Below, one piece after another: positions 46,102 through 54,095 of a DNA stretch of 64,000 nucleotides. Under the pieces are notes generated by a model. It ran no database searches, had not been told where the DNA came from, and saw nothing but the letters and a program-made list of their open reading frames with translations. Source of the stretch: Sutcliffiella horikoshii (GTDB lineage Bacteria > Bacillota > Bacilli > Bacillales > Bacillaceae_I); assembly GCF_008180725.1 (NCBI RefSeq), contig NZ_VTEV01000004.1, positions 111,002-175,001 on the forward strand. The letters run 5' to 3'. The stretch's first letter is position 1, and each line of letters opens with the position of its first letter. The position numbers were made by a program, and so were the translations under genes.

Positions 46102-46581
46102 ATGATGAAAATCAGTGACGGAATAGCCAAAGTCGAGAAATTTCTCGGTGCATTCTTAATGTTGTGCATGGCGGTTATCATAACATTATCAGTAGCCTTC
46201 CGATATTTCCTGAACTCCCCCTTGTCTTGGGCTGGGGAAGTATCTATCTTTCTATTAATCTGGATCAGCTTTATTGGAGGTAGCTTGGGACTGAAATACA
46301 AGTCCCAGGCTTCTGTTTCGATATTCCTGGAGTATGTACCAACAAATATAAGGAAGGCATTAACCTTGATCGGTCATATATGTATGCTGTTGTTTCTTTT
46401 CGTCATTCTTTATTATACCTACACGTGGATATTATCTCCCAATGTGGCTTTGCAAAAATCCAGTGGCATTCTGTTGCCCATGTGGATTCCTTATAGCGCA
46501 GTGCCAATTGGCCTTACTTGTGCATCGTTTCATATTTTGACTAACTTTCTAGTCGTTTTTCGAGAGGGGGAAGTAGAATGA
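46102..46581 (+). CDS. TRAP transporter small membrane subunit (DctQ)
   Basis: 159 residues with four transmembrane helices (about 15-37, 48-68, 85-108 and 125-147) and DctQ-type features such as FLLIWISFIGGSLGLKYKSQASVSIF. The ATG at 46102 follows GAAGGGGGAAG; a TTG 21 bases upstream would place the ribosome site inside the gene. Its stop overlaps the dctM start (ATGA). Confidence 0.9.
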   Translation: MMKISDGIAKVEKFLGAFLMLCMAVIITLSVAFRYFLNSPLSWAGEVSIFLLIWISFIGGSLGLKYKSQASVSIFLEYVPTNIRKALTLIGHICMLLFLFVILYYTYTWILSPNVALQKSSGILLPMWIPYSAVPIGLTCASFHILTNFLVVFREGEVE

Positions 46582-47858
46582 CAGTACTAGTAATTGTCTT
46601 GTTTTTTGTATTTTTACTGATTGGTATCCCTATCTCTCTCGTATTAGGTATGACAACTGTATTGTACTTCTTACTTGTAGGAAGCCCCGTGCTACTGGAA
46701 TCCACCCCTATGCGTTTGTATTCTGGGTTAGAAAATTTCGGGCTATTGGCAATCCCACTCTTCATGCTTGCGGGCGAATTAATGAATAGTGGTGGAATTA
46801 CAACAAGGCTAGTGAAGTTCTCAAAAACATTAATTGGTCATGTGAGAGGTGGCCTTGCATACGTAACGATCATATCCAATATGTTTATCGCTTCCATATT
46901 AGGTTCAGCGAATGCTCAGGCTGCGATGATGAGTAAGGTCATGGTCCCTGAAATGGAAAGAGAAGGGTACAAAAGAGAGTTTTCCTCCGCGCTCACCCTT
47001 GCCTCCTCCATTGTCGCCCCTATCATTCCTCCAAGCATGATATTCATCATTTATGGGACTCTCTCTGGCACCTCCATAGGTGGATTATTCATGGCAGGAA
47101 TAATTCCCGGAATCATTTATGGTTTAGGTTTTATTGGCCTCATTGCCTTTATGGGGTATAAGTACAATTTCCCCAAAAGTGACCGTGCGTCCTTTAAAGA
47201 AATTCTACATCACGGTTTGTATGTCATCCCTGCATTAAGTGTTCCATTTATCATCATCTTTGGTATTTTAAGCGGTGCATTTACTCCAACAGAATCAGCT
47301 GCAGTTGCATGTTTCGTGGCTTTGATAGTTGGTCTGTTCCTCTATAAGGAATTGAAACTCAAGAACATTCCAAAGCTTTTGATGAACACGGTAATAAGTA
47401 CCGCCACCGTAACGTTTCTTATTGCGATGGCAAACATCTTTGGCTGGATGATTGCGTTTGAACAAATTCCACAACTTGTAGCGGACGGCATGTTAAGCAT
47501 TTCAGAAAACCCGCTAGTATTCTTGCTGATGGTTAATTTGATGCTTCTATTGCTCGGTGCGGTCTTAGACGGAATTGCCGCATTGATTATTTTAATTCCT
47601 GTATTAATGCCTCTTGTTGTAGCATTTGGGATAGACCCAATCCACTTCGGTGTCATCATCTGTATCAATTTAACCATTGGACTTTTAACACCACCTGTTG
47701 GAACTGGATTGTTTGTTGTCTCATCCATCGCGGATGTGAAAATCGAGAAGCTGATTAAAGCAACCACCCCATTTCTATTAATGGGAATTTTCATCTTAAT
47801 GATTATTACATATTGGGCGGATGCTGTGTTATTTATTCCAAGGATGCTGGGTTTTTAG
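46578..47858 (+). CDS. TRAP transporter large permease (DctM)
   Basis: 426 residues with about 11-12 hydrophobic helices, the sodium-coupled transport subunit. DctM signatures include LGSANAQAAMMSKVMVPEM, SSIVAPIIPPSMIFIIYG, FTPTESAAVACFVALIVG and LTIGLLTPPVGTGLFV. It is coupled to dctQ by a 4-base overlap and is the last gene of the aromatic cluster, followed by a terminator. Confidence 0.93.
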   Translation: MTVLVIVLFFVFLLIGIPISLVLGMTTVLYFLLVGSPVLLESTPMRLYSGLENFGLLAIPLFMLAGELMNSGGITTRLVKFSKTLIGHVRGGLAYVTIISNMFIASILGSANAQAAMMSKVMVPEMEREGYKREFSSALTLASSIVAPIIPPSMIFIIYGTLSGTSIGGLFMAGIIPGIIYGLGFIGLIAFMGYKYNFPKSDRASFKEILHHGLYVIPALSVPFIIIFGILSGAFTPTESAAVACFVALIVGLFLYKELKLKNIPKLLMNTVISTATVTFLIAMANIFGWMIAFEQIPQLVADGMLSISENPLVFLLMVNLMLLLLGAVLDGIAALIILIPVLMPLVVAFGIDPIHFGVIICINLTIGLLTPPVGTGLFVVSSIADVKIEKLIKATTPFLLMGIFILMIITYWADAVLFIPRMLGF

Positions 47859-47866
47859 AAATTTTG

Positions 47867-47892
47867 CCGGACCGATTTGGTTCGGTTTTTAA
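47867..47892 (+). terminator. Terminator of the aromatic/TRAP cluster
   Basis: Short stem ACCGA / TCGGT around TTTGGT, followed by TTTTTAATTTTT. Confidence 0.65.
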
Positions 47893-47975
47893 TTTTTGGA
47901 AAATAAATGAAACATTAGGTGTTTTCTTACGTATTACTAAGAGGTGGATTTTCCCAATGTCGGGGACAACAGCGT

Positions 47976-48490
47976 TTGAAGACCTCGGTGAATTCGAAAT
48001 CGGGGAAGAGAAGTCCTCATAGAGCGTATGAAGACCTGTGTGAAGCGGAAATCGAGGAAGAGAAGTCCTCATAGAGTAAATGAAGACCTCTGTGAAGCGG
48101 AAATCGGGGAAGAGAAGTCCTCATAGAGTAAATGAAGACCTCTGTGAAGCGGAAATCGGGGAAGAGAAGTCCTCATAGAGCGTATGAAGACCTGTGTGAA
48201 GCGGAAATCGAGGAAGAGAAGTCCTCATAGAACGTATGAAAACCTGTGTGAAGCGGAAATCGGGGAAGAGAAGTCCTCATAGAACGTATGAAGACCTGTG
48301 TGAAGCGGAAATCGGGGAAGAGAAGTCCTCATAGAGCGTATGAAGACCTGCGTGAAGCGGAAATCGGGGAAGAGAAGTCCTCATAGAGCGTATGAAGACC
48401 TGCGTGAAGCGGAAATCGGGGAAGAGAAGTCCTCATAGAGTAAATGAAGACCTCTGTAAAAGGAAAATTGAGGAACAGAAGTCCTATTAT
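47976..48490 (+). repeat. 52-bp tandem repeat array 4
   Basis: Ten units at exact 52-base steps (47976, 48028, 48080, 48132, 48184, 48236, 48288, 48340, 48392 and 48444). Each reads ATGAAGACCTGTGTGAAGCG, then GAAATCGGGGAAGAGAAGTC, then CTCATAGAGCGT. Two spacer variants alternate (AGAGTAA and AGAGCGT). Ends ATGAAGAC and GTCCTCAT are nearly inverted. It occupies the gap after dctM. Confidence 0.95.
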
Positions 48491-48532
48491 GTTGGTACAT
48501 TCCGCATATTCTTATAGAAAAGGGGTGTTGTT

Positions 48533-48898
48533 ATGACTTTTGTGTGGTTGATGTTAACAATCGCAGTTGCACTGATTTTTATTGATGTGGTAGGGAGAAA
48601 GTTACTGGGAATAAAACGTGCGAAGCTAACAGATCCAAAAGGGAAGAAAATAGATTTGCTCGGAAGGGTTATTTGTGTCATTTTAGCATTTGTATTGTAT
48701 CCCACTTTTATTGAAACAGAAGTACTAGAAATGAATTATCTCTTTATTATTTTCTTTACAGTTCTATTTTGCTTTCAGGCAATCATCCAATATATTTATA
48801 TTAAGGAATCTAAAGAATTCATCATTACGCTGCTTATGAATATTGTGTTTGTAGTTTTTCTGTTCAATATTGACGCCCTTTTAAAGCTTTACAGCTAA
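48533..48898 (+). CDS. Small four-helix membrane protein (DUF4181-like)
   Basis: 121 residues with four hydrophobic stretches (VWLMLTIAVALIFIDVVG, GRVICVILAFVLYPTFI, YLFIIFFTVLFCFQAIIQYIY and FIITLLMNIVFVVFLFNI). The short charged loop after helix 1 (GRKLLGIKRAKLTDPKGKK) resembles the DUF4181 family of Bacillus membrane proteins. The ribosome site AAAAGGGG is present. No function is known; the gene is isolated between array 4 and a terminator. Confidence 0.7.
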   Translation: MTFVWLMLTIAVALIFIDVVGRKLLGIKRAKLTDPKGKKIDLLGRVICVILAFVLYPTFIETEVLEMNYLFIIFFTVLFCFQAIIQYIYIKESKEFIITLLMNIVFVVFLFNIDALLKLYS

Positions 48899-48901
48899 TC
48901 A

Positions 48902-48936
48902 AAAAAAACGAGCCGGAAATCCCTGGCTCGTTTTTG
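48902..48936 (+). terminator. Terminator between DUF4181-like gene and prli42
   Basis: Stem ACGAGCC / GGCTCGT, flanked by A8 and T5, so usable in both directions by the converging genes. Confidence 0.9.
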
Positions 48937-48948
48937 TCTGGTAATCTA

Positions 48949-49044
48949 TTAAAAAAACATGGAAGCTCCAGCTAATAGTGTCGTAATAAGCATAACGCCG
49001 ATCATTAAATATACGACAACCTTTTGGAATTTGCGATTCATCAT
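48949..49044 (-). CDS. prli42: Stressosome-associated membrane miniprotein Prli42
   Basis: A 30-31 residue ORF reads (M)MNRKFQKVVVYLMIGVML and continues ITTLLAGASMFF. A basic N-terminus, one transmembrane helix and a short FF end match the Prli42 miniprotein, which in Listeria anchors the stressosome at the membrane. GGGGAGTG upstream serves either of two adjacent ATGs (49044 or 49041). It is too short for standard ORF calling. The identification is by remembered sequence pattern and position next to the yqj genes. Confidence 0.78.
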   Translation of the reverse strand: MMNRKFQKVVVYLMIGVMLITTLLAGASMFF

Positions 49045-49204
49045 TTGAGTTCATTCACTCCCCATTTATTCTACTATCCCTATTTTACATGGATTTCAAT
49101 TCTTTCTCAAGTTACGATTCTAGACGAAAAAGGAAGGAATTTTGCACAAAAAGTCGAATTGTTATAGAGTCATAGTTAGGGGACATACAACAAGGGGGAT
49201 TGGC

Positions 49205-49624
49205 ATGATTAAAAATGTAAATCATATTGGGATTGCTGTAAACTCAATTGAGACAGCGCTTCCATTTTATACAGAGACTTTGGGGTTGACTTTTGAAGCT
49301 GTGGAACATGTAGCGGAGCAAAGGGTTAGAGTGGCATTCATCGATGCCGGGAATTGTAAGCTGGAATTATTGGAACCTACCTCTCCAGATAGTCCGGTTG
49401 CCAAATTTATCGAAAAGCGTGGGGAAGGCATTCACCATGTAGCCTTAAGTGTAGAATCGATAGAAGATAGAATTCAAGAAATGATGGATAAGGGAATCCC
49501 TATGATTGACAAGCAATCCCGCGTCGGGGCTGGCGGGGCGAATATCGCTTTCATGCACCCAAAAGCAAGCAATGGCGTACTGGTAGAATTCTGCGAAAAG
49601 GCGGCGAAACAGCATGACAATTGA
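49205..49624 (+). CDS. mce: Methylmalonyl-CoA epimerase
   Basis: Mce interconverts (S)- and (R)-methylmalonyl-CoA, linking carboxylation of propionyl-CoA to the mutase. The 139-residue VOC-fold protein has metal ligands in VNHIGIAV (His), ELLEPTS (Glu), GIHHVALSV (His) and VLVEFCE (Glu). The ATG at 49205 after AAGGGGGATT replaces a 21-residue unsupported extension. It overlaps the carboxyltransferase gene by 11 bases; the pair corresponds to B. subtilis yqjC-yqjD. Confidence 0.92.
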   Translation: MIKNVNHIGIAVNSIETALPFYTETLGLTFEAVEHVAEQRVRVAFIDAGNCKLELLEPTSPDSPVAKFIEKRGEGIHHVALSVESIEDRIQEMMDKGIPMIDKQSRVGAGGANIAFMHPKASNGVLVEFCEKAAKQHDN

Positions 49625-51167
49625 TATCTATGAAAAAATAAACGAGCTTTATGACAAACGTCGCGAAGTAGAACTTGGCGGTGGAGACGATCGCATAGAC
49701 AAGCAGCATGAAAAAGGGAAATTGACTGCAAGAGAGCGAATTGAGCTTTTGGTAGATGAAGGGACTTTTGTAGAACTTAATCCATTTATCGAACACCGAT
49801 GCAATGACTTTGGACTGCAGGGGAAAAAAGGTCCTGGAGATGGTGTCGTTACAGGTTATGGAAAAGTGAACGGCAAACCAATCTATTTATTTTCACAAGA
49901 CTTTACTGTATTTGGTGGAGCCCTGGGAGAAATGCATGCCAAGAAAATTGCCAATGTCATGGATATGGCTGCGAAAAATGGTGCACCGATTGTTGGATTG
50001 AATGATTCTGGTGGCGCGCGTATCCAGGAAGGTGTTCTTTCCTTAGATGGATATGGGCACATTTTTTACAGAAACTCCATTTATTCAGGAGTGATTCCGC
50101 AGATATCAGTCATTATGGGACCATGTGCAGGCGGTGCCGTTTACTCTCCGGCCATTACCGATTTTGTTTTCATGGTGGAAAAGACGAGTCAAATGTTTAT
50201 CACAGGACCAAAGGTAATTGAAACGGTAACAGGAGAGAAAATCAGTTCAGAAGGCCTTGGTGGGGCAAAAGTACATAACGCGATAAGCGGTAATGCTCAC
50301 TTCTCCAGTTCTTCGGAAGAGGAGGTATTGGCACAGGTGCGAAATCTGCTAAGTTACCTTCCGCAAAACAATGAAGAAAAGCCGGAAAGAATTTCTTGTG
50401 AACAAGGTGATGACTACCGTCCGGATTTAGCGGATGCCATCCCTTTTGATGCAATCAGACCTTACGATGTTCGAATTGTCATTAACCAGGTAGTAGATGA
50501 AGGGTCGTTCATGGAAGTTCATAAGGATTTCGCTAAAAATATCGTAGTCGGATTAGCAAGACTGAAGGGAGAAGTAGTTGGACTAGTTTGTAATCAACCA
50601 AAAGTGATGGCAGGGGGACTTGATATCGATTCTTCCGATAAAGCATCCAGATTTATTCGATTCTGTGACTCATTCAATATTCCGTTGATTACGTTTGAGG
50701 ATGTTACTGGGTTCTTCCCCGGTGTGAAGCAGGAGCACGGTGGAATCATCCGTCATGGTGCGAAAATCCTTTATGCATATTCGGAAGCGACTGTGCCAAA
50801 GCTTACTGTAATATTGCGTAAAGCATATGGTGGTGCATATGTAGCCCTTAACAGTAAATCCATCGGAGCCGACCTTGTATTTGCATGGCCGAATGCGGAA
50901 ATTGCAGTAATGGGTCCTCAAGGAGCAGCAAATATCATCTTTGCCCGTGAAATCAATGAGAGCGATAATCCAGAAGAGACACGCGCCCAGAAGATTGAAG
51001 AGTATCGTGAAAAATTTGCTAATCCATATGTGGCGGCAAGCCAAGGAATGGTAGATGACGTGATTGATCCAAGAGAGACAAGGATTAAATTGATCCAATC
51101 ACTAGAAATGCTTCGCAATAAAAAGGAAACAAGACCATATAAAAAACACGGGAATATCCCACTATAA
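49614..51167 (+). CDS. yqjD: Acyl-CoA carboxyltransferase (propionyl-CoA carboxylase beta / YqjD type)
   Basis: This carboxyltransferase transfers CO2 between biotin and propionyl-CoA/methylmalonyl-CoA. The 517 residues form a two-crotonase-domain CT protein: GKLTARERIELLVDEGTFVE, the oxyanion region GAPIVGLNDSGGARIQEG, GPCAGGAVYSPA, and in the second half TFEDVTGFFPGVKQE and AYGGAYVALNSKS. No biotin carboxylase or biotin carrier is encoded nearby. Direction (propionyl-CoA carboxylation or methylmalonyl-CoA decarboxylation) cannot be read from sequence; coupling with mce and the mutase favours propionyl-CoA assimilation. Confidence 0.9.
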   Translation: MTIDIYEKINELYDKRREVELGGGDDRIDKQHEKGKLTARERIELLVDEGTFVELNPFIEHRCNDFGLQGKKGPGDGVVTGYGKVNGKPIYLFSQDFTVFGGALGEMHAKKIANVMDMAAKNGAPIVGLNDSGGARIQEGVLSLDGYGHIFYRNSIYSGVIPQISVIMGPCAGGAVYSPAITDFVFMVEKTSQMFITGPKVIETVTGEKISSEGLGGAKVHNAISGNAHFSSSSEEEVLAQVRNLLSYLPQNNEEKPERISCEQGDDYRPDLADAIPFDAIRPYDVRIVINQVVDEGSFMEVHKDFAKNIVVGLARLKGEVVGLVCNQPKVMAGGLDIDSSDKASRFIRFCDSFNIPLITFEDVTGFFPGVKQEHGGIIRHGAKILYAYSEATVPKLTVILRKAYGGAYVALNSKSIGADLVFAWPNAEIAVMGPQGAANIIFAREINESDNPEETRAQKIEEYREKFANPYVAASQGMVDDVIDPRETRIKLIQSLEMLRNKKETRPYKKHGNIPL

Positions 51168-51179
51168 TTCGTGAGGAGA

Positions 51180-51214
51180 GATAGTAGGTGGGTATAAGCC
51201 TGCTATCTTTTTTA
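51180..51214 (+). terminator. Terminator after yqjD
   Basis: Nine-pair stem GATAGTAGG / CCTGCTATC (one G-T) with a ten-base loop, then TTTTTTATT. Confidence 0.85.
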
Positions 51215-51298
51215 TTGGTGTAGGCTCAAGCAAGGAAAAAATCACATGAATAGGTTATAATAGGATGGGATTCAAAAAGTAGTAGGAGGAACATACAT

Positions 51299-52417
51299 AT
51301 GATTAATAGAGACAGACTTGTCGAAGAATTTTTAGAGCTTGTACAGGTAGACTCAGAAACGAAATTTGAAGCAGAAATTTGCAAAGTATTGAAAGAAAAA
51401 TTTTCTGCTCTTGGTGTCCAAGTAGTAGAAGATGATACCATGAATGAAACGGGACATGGTGCAGGTAATCTGATCTGTACACTTGAAGGCACAAAAGATG
51501 ATGTGGATACCATCTATTTCACGTCCCATATGGACACAGTGGTTCCAGGTAAGGGAATTAAACCATCCATTAAAGACGGTTACATAGTGACTGACGGTAC
51601 GACTATCCTTGGAGCTGATGATAAAGCAGGACTTGCTGCCATGCTTGAAGCGGTGAAAGTACTAAAAGAAAATAACATCGAACACGGAAAAATCGAGTTC
51701 GTCATCACAGTCGGTGAAGAATCCGGTCTTGTAGGAGCAAAAGCTCTAGATCCAGCTTTAGTAACTGCAAAATTCGGTTTTGCTCTTGATAGCGATGGAA
51801 CAGTTGGAAACATCATCGTTGCAGCGCCTACACAAGCTAAAGTAAAGGCAACGATATACGGGAAGACGGCTCATGCTGGAGTTGCACCGGAAAAAGGGAT
51901 TTCTGCGATTACGATTGCTGCTAAATCCATCGCCAAAATGCCTTTAGGTCGTATTGATGAAGAAACGACTGCAAACATTGGACGTTTTGAAGGTGGCGGT
52001 CCAACAAATATCGTATGTGACCGTGTCGATATTTTAGCAGAGGCTCGTTCTTTAGTTCCTGAAAAAATGGAAGCTCAAGTGGCCAAAATGAAGGACGCAT
52101 TTGAAACAGTTGCAGCAGATATGGGTGGCCGTGCGGAAGTAACAGTAGACGTTATGTACCCAGGCTTCAAATTTGCTGATGGTGATCATGTGGTGGAAGT
52201 AGCAAAGCGTGCGGTTACGGAGATAGGAAGAACGCCTGAACTACAACGTAGCGGCGGAGGCAGTGATGCCAATGTTATCGCAGGATTTGGCGTTCCAACA
52301 GTCAACCTTGCTGTTGGTTACGAAGAAATCCACACAACAAATGAAAGAATGCCAATTGAAGAATTGATTAAAACAACGGAACTGGTTGTTAGCATCATAA
52401 AAGAAGTAGCAAAATAA
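51299..52417 (+). CDS. yqjE: PepT-like M20 family metallopeptidase (YqjE)
   Basis: This zinc aminopeptidase is related to tripeptidase T, 372 residues. Metal and catalytic motifs in order are TSHMDTVVPG (His, Asp), LGADDKAGLAAML (bridging Asp), VGEESGLVGAK (catalytic and ligand Glu), FALDSDG (Asp) and a late His near YEEIHTTNERM. A dimerisation domain (about 185-290) is inserted. The ribosome site is AGGAGG. Gene order mce-yqjD-yqjE matches B. subtilis. The substrate is unproven. Confidence 0.9.
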   Translation: MINRDRLVEEFLELVQVDSETKFEAEICKVLKEKFSALGVQVVEDDTMNETGHGAGNLICTLEGTKDDVDTIYFTSHMDTVVPGKGIKPSIKDGYIVTDGTTILGADDKAGLAAMLEAVKVLKENNIEHGKIEFVITVGEESGLVGAKALDPALVTAKFGFALDSDGTVGNIIVAAPTQAKVKATIYGKTAHAGVAPEKGISAITIAAKSIAKMPLGRIDEETTANIGRFEGGGPTNIVCDRVDILAEARSLVPEKMEAQVAKMKDAFETVAADMGGRAEVTVDVMYPGFKFADGDHVVEVAKRAVTEIGRTPELQRSGGGSDANVIAGFGVPTVNLAVGYEEIHTTNERMPIEELIKTTELVVSIIKEVAK

Positions 52418-52423
52418 AATGGG

Positions 52424-52454
52424 AAAGCTTGGTGAATTTGCCAAGCTTTTTTTA
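52424..52454 (+). terminator. Terminator after yqjE
   Basis: Perfect 9-bp stem AAAGCTTGG / CCAAGCTTT, followed by TTTTAAT. Confidence 0.9.
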
Positions 52455-52500
52455 ATACCTTGTTTTATAATAGAGAAAAAGGGCGAATAGGAGAAAAGTC

Positions 52501-52968
52501 ATGGAATCCCAAAAACTAGTGATTTTTGAAGTAAATGAAGAAGAGTATGGCATACCAGTTGATCATGTGGTGTCCATTGAAAAGCTTGGAAACGTAACTG
52601 CATTGCCTGAAATGGAGGCTTATTTAAAAGGCCTTATGAAAGTAAGGGGACAACTAATACCGGTTCTTGACGTGAAGCATATATTATTTTCTGGCCCGAT
52701 TGAAGTGAACGATAAGACACGTTTAATTGTGGTTCAAACATCGGAACTTTCTATAGGGTTATTAGTGGAAGATGCGAAAGAAATCCTGGATGTAAAAAAA
52801 GAGGCCATTAAGGATTTAAATGTGTTGGCATTACAGTCTTCTCCATATATAAGTGGGATGGTAAATCTTGATAGGAGATTAATTGCAATTATTAATCCGA
52901 ATAACTTAGTGGGGAGGCTTGAAAAAGTTCACCATATCAAGGATGCGGTAGAAGCTTCTACTTTATAA
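52501..52968 (+). CDS. CheW-domain chemotaxis coupling protein
   Basis: 155 residues forming a single CheW/SH3-like domain: LVIFEVNEEEYGIPVDHVVSIEKL, the receptor/kinase-coupling region MEAYLKGLMKVRGQLIPVLDVKHIL, LIVVQTSELSIGLLVEDAKEIL and YISGMVNLDRRLIAIINPNNL. There is no receiver domain, so it is not CheV. No other chemotaxis gene is near, so it is an orphan CheW paralogue that could link receptors to CheA or act elsewhere. Confidence 0.9.
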   Translation: MESQKLVIFEVNEEEYGIPVDHVVSIEKLGNVTALPEMEAYLKGLMKVRGQLIPVLDVKHILFSGPIEVNDKTRLIVVQTSELSIGLLVEDAKEILDVKKEAIKDLNVLALQSSPYISGMVNLDRRLIAIINPNNLVGRLEKVHHIKDAVEASTL

Positions 52969-53016
52969 AAGCTTAATATTTTTTTATAAGCAAAAATATA
53001 AGTTTATACAAAATGA

Positions 53017-53050
53017 GACCACCTGCTAAAACAGGTGGTCTTGTTAGGTT
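53017..53050 (+). terminator. Terminator between cheW-like gene and ohrA
   Basis: Perfect 9-bp stem GACCACCTG / CAGGTGGTC, followed by TTGTTAGGTTTTT. It lies between converging genes and may serve both. Confidence 0.85.
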
Positions 53051-53051
53051 T

Positions 53052-53474
53052 TTATTCTGTTTTTGTTATTAATTCTACTTCTATATTTCCCTTTGTTGCT
53101 TTAGAGTAAGGGCAAACTTCATGAGCTTGTTTAACTAGCTTTTCTGCTTCTTCTTGAGTAACGCCACTTATGCTCACATTTAACACGACCGCCAATTTAA
53201 AACCACCATCAGTATCTTTACCGATAGAAACTTCTGCAATAACTTCGGATTCAATTTTTTGGCGAGCTTGTCGTGCAACAAGGTTTAGTGCACTGTCAAA
53301 GCAAGCGGAATATCCTGCTGCAAATAGTTGTTCTGGATTAGTTGCGCCTTCTTTTTCTGTACCGCCTAATGATTTTGGCATTGATAGGGCAATATCTAAA
53401 GTCCCATCTTCACTTTTAATTCTTCCTGCTCTACCACCTGAGGCTGTTACTTTCGCTGTATATAACGCATCCAT
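53052..53474 (-). CDS. ohrA: Organic hydroperoxide resistance protein OhrA
   Basis: This is a thiol-dependent peroxidase that reduces organic hydroperoxides. The 140-residue OsmC/Ohr fold has catalytic C58 in AAGYSACFDSAL and C121 in HEVCPYSKAT, plus the conserved Arg in the SGGRAGRIKSEDG region and the NPEQLFAAGY motif. The ATG at 53474 after AAGGAG is chosen over a GTG 12 bases upstream. It is divergent from ohrR with an OhrR-type operator in front, a classical arrangement. Confidence 0.93.
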   Translation of the reverse strand: MDALYTAKVTASGGRAGRIKSEDGTLDIALSMPKSLGGTEKEGATNPEQLFAAGYSACFDSALNLVARQARQKIESEVIAEVSIGKDTDGGFKLAVVLNVSISGVTQEEAEKLVKQAHEVCPYSKATKGNIEVELITKTE

Positions 53475-53500
53475 GTAAAAATCCACTCCTTTTAATTGTT

Positions 53501-53515
53501 TACAATTATATTGTG
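53501..53515. promoter_or_regulatory. OhrR operator of ohrA
   Basis: TACAATTATATTGTG contains the dyad ACAAT-TAT-ATTGT and resembles the TACAATT-AATTGTA operators bound by OhrR in Bacillus. It lies about 30 bases upstream of the ohrA start. A related GTTGTACAAT lies before ohrR near 53607. Confidence 0.7.
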
Positions 53516-53646
53516 CAAAATTTAATTCTCCTTTATCATATCGTGCGTTAATTATTTAGTCAACTAATAAGTTTTGTAAAAGGAATTTGTGTATAAGTTA
53601 AGTGAGTTGTACAATAGTATTATTGAGATTTAAAGGAGATATATGA

Positions 53647-54066
53647 ATGGAAAGCAACTTAAAACTAGATAATCAACTTTGTTTTAAAATTTACTCTGCA
53701 GAAAAAAAAATGATGAAATTATATAGAGCATACTTAGATGAGTTGGGAATAACTTATTCTCAGTATCTAGTACTATTGGTGTTGTGGGAAAAGGATGCCA
53801 TTTCTGTAAAGGAGTTAGGTGAAAAGCTTATGCTTGATTCAGGTACTCTAACTCCAATGCTAAAGCGTATGGAAACCAATCAATTAATTACAAGAAGTCG
53901 CTCCAAAAAAGATGAAAGAATTGTTGTGATAACTCTTACCCCGAAAGGAAAGGACTTAAACGAACAGGTAGAGTGTATCCCAAACAAGTTTCTTGAAAAA
54001 GTATCTTTAAATACTGATGAACTAAAATCATTAAGCGAACTTCTGACAAAGCTGGTTGTTAATTAA
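53647..54066 (+). CDS. ohrR: MarR-family peroxide sensor OhrR
   Basis: OhrR represses ohrA and is inactivated by oxidation of its reactive Cys. The 139-residue winged-helix MarR protein has the single conserved N-terminal Cys at C12 (DNQLCFKIYSAEKKM), the Tyr residues that hydrogen-bond to it (YRAYLDELGITYSQY), HTH VKELGEKLMLDSGTLTPMLKRME and a wing with SKKDERIVV. It is divergent from ohrA. The lack of a second C-terminal Cys indicates the 1-Cys type, oxidised with low-molecular-weight thiol (bacillithiol). Confidence 0.92.
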   Translation: MESNLKLDNQLCFKIYSAEKKMMKLYRAYLDELGITYSQYLVLLVLWEKDAISVKELGEKLMLDSGTLTPMLKRMETNQLITRSRSKKDERIVVITLTPKGKDLNEQVECIPNKFLEKVSLNTDELKSLSELLTKLVVN

Positions 54067-54095
54067 AGTAGGCAAAGTAGTTTAGGGTGGTTTGT

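Noticed and set aside
47813..48022. Small ORF across the dctM end and array 4
   Set aside because: It overlaps dctM in another frame, runs through the terminator and the first repeat units, and has no ribosome site.
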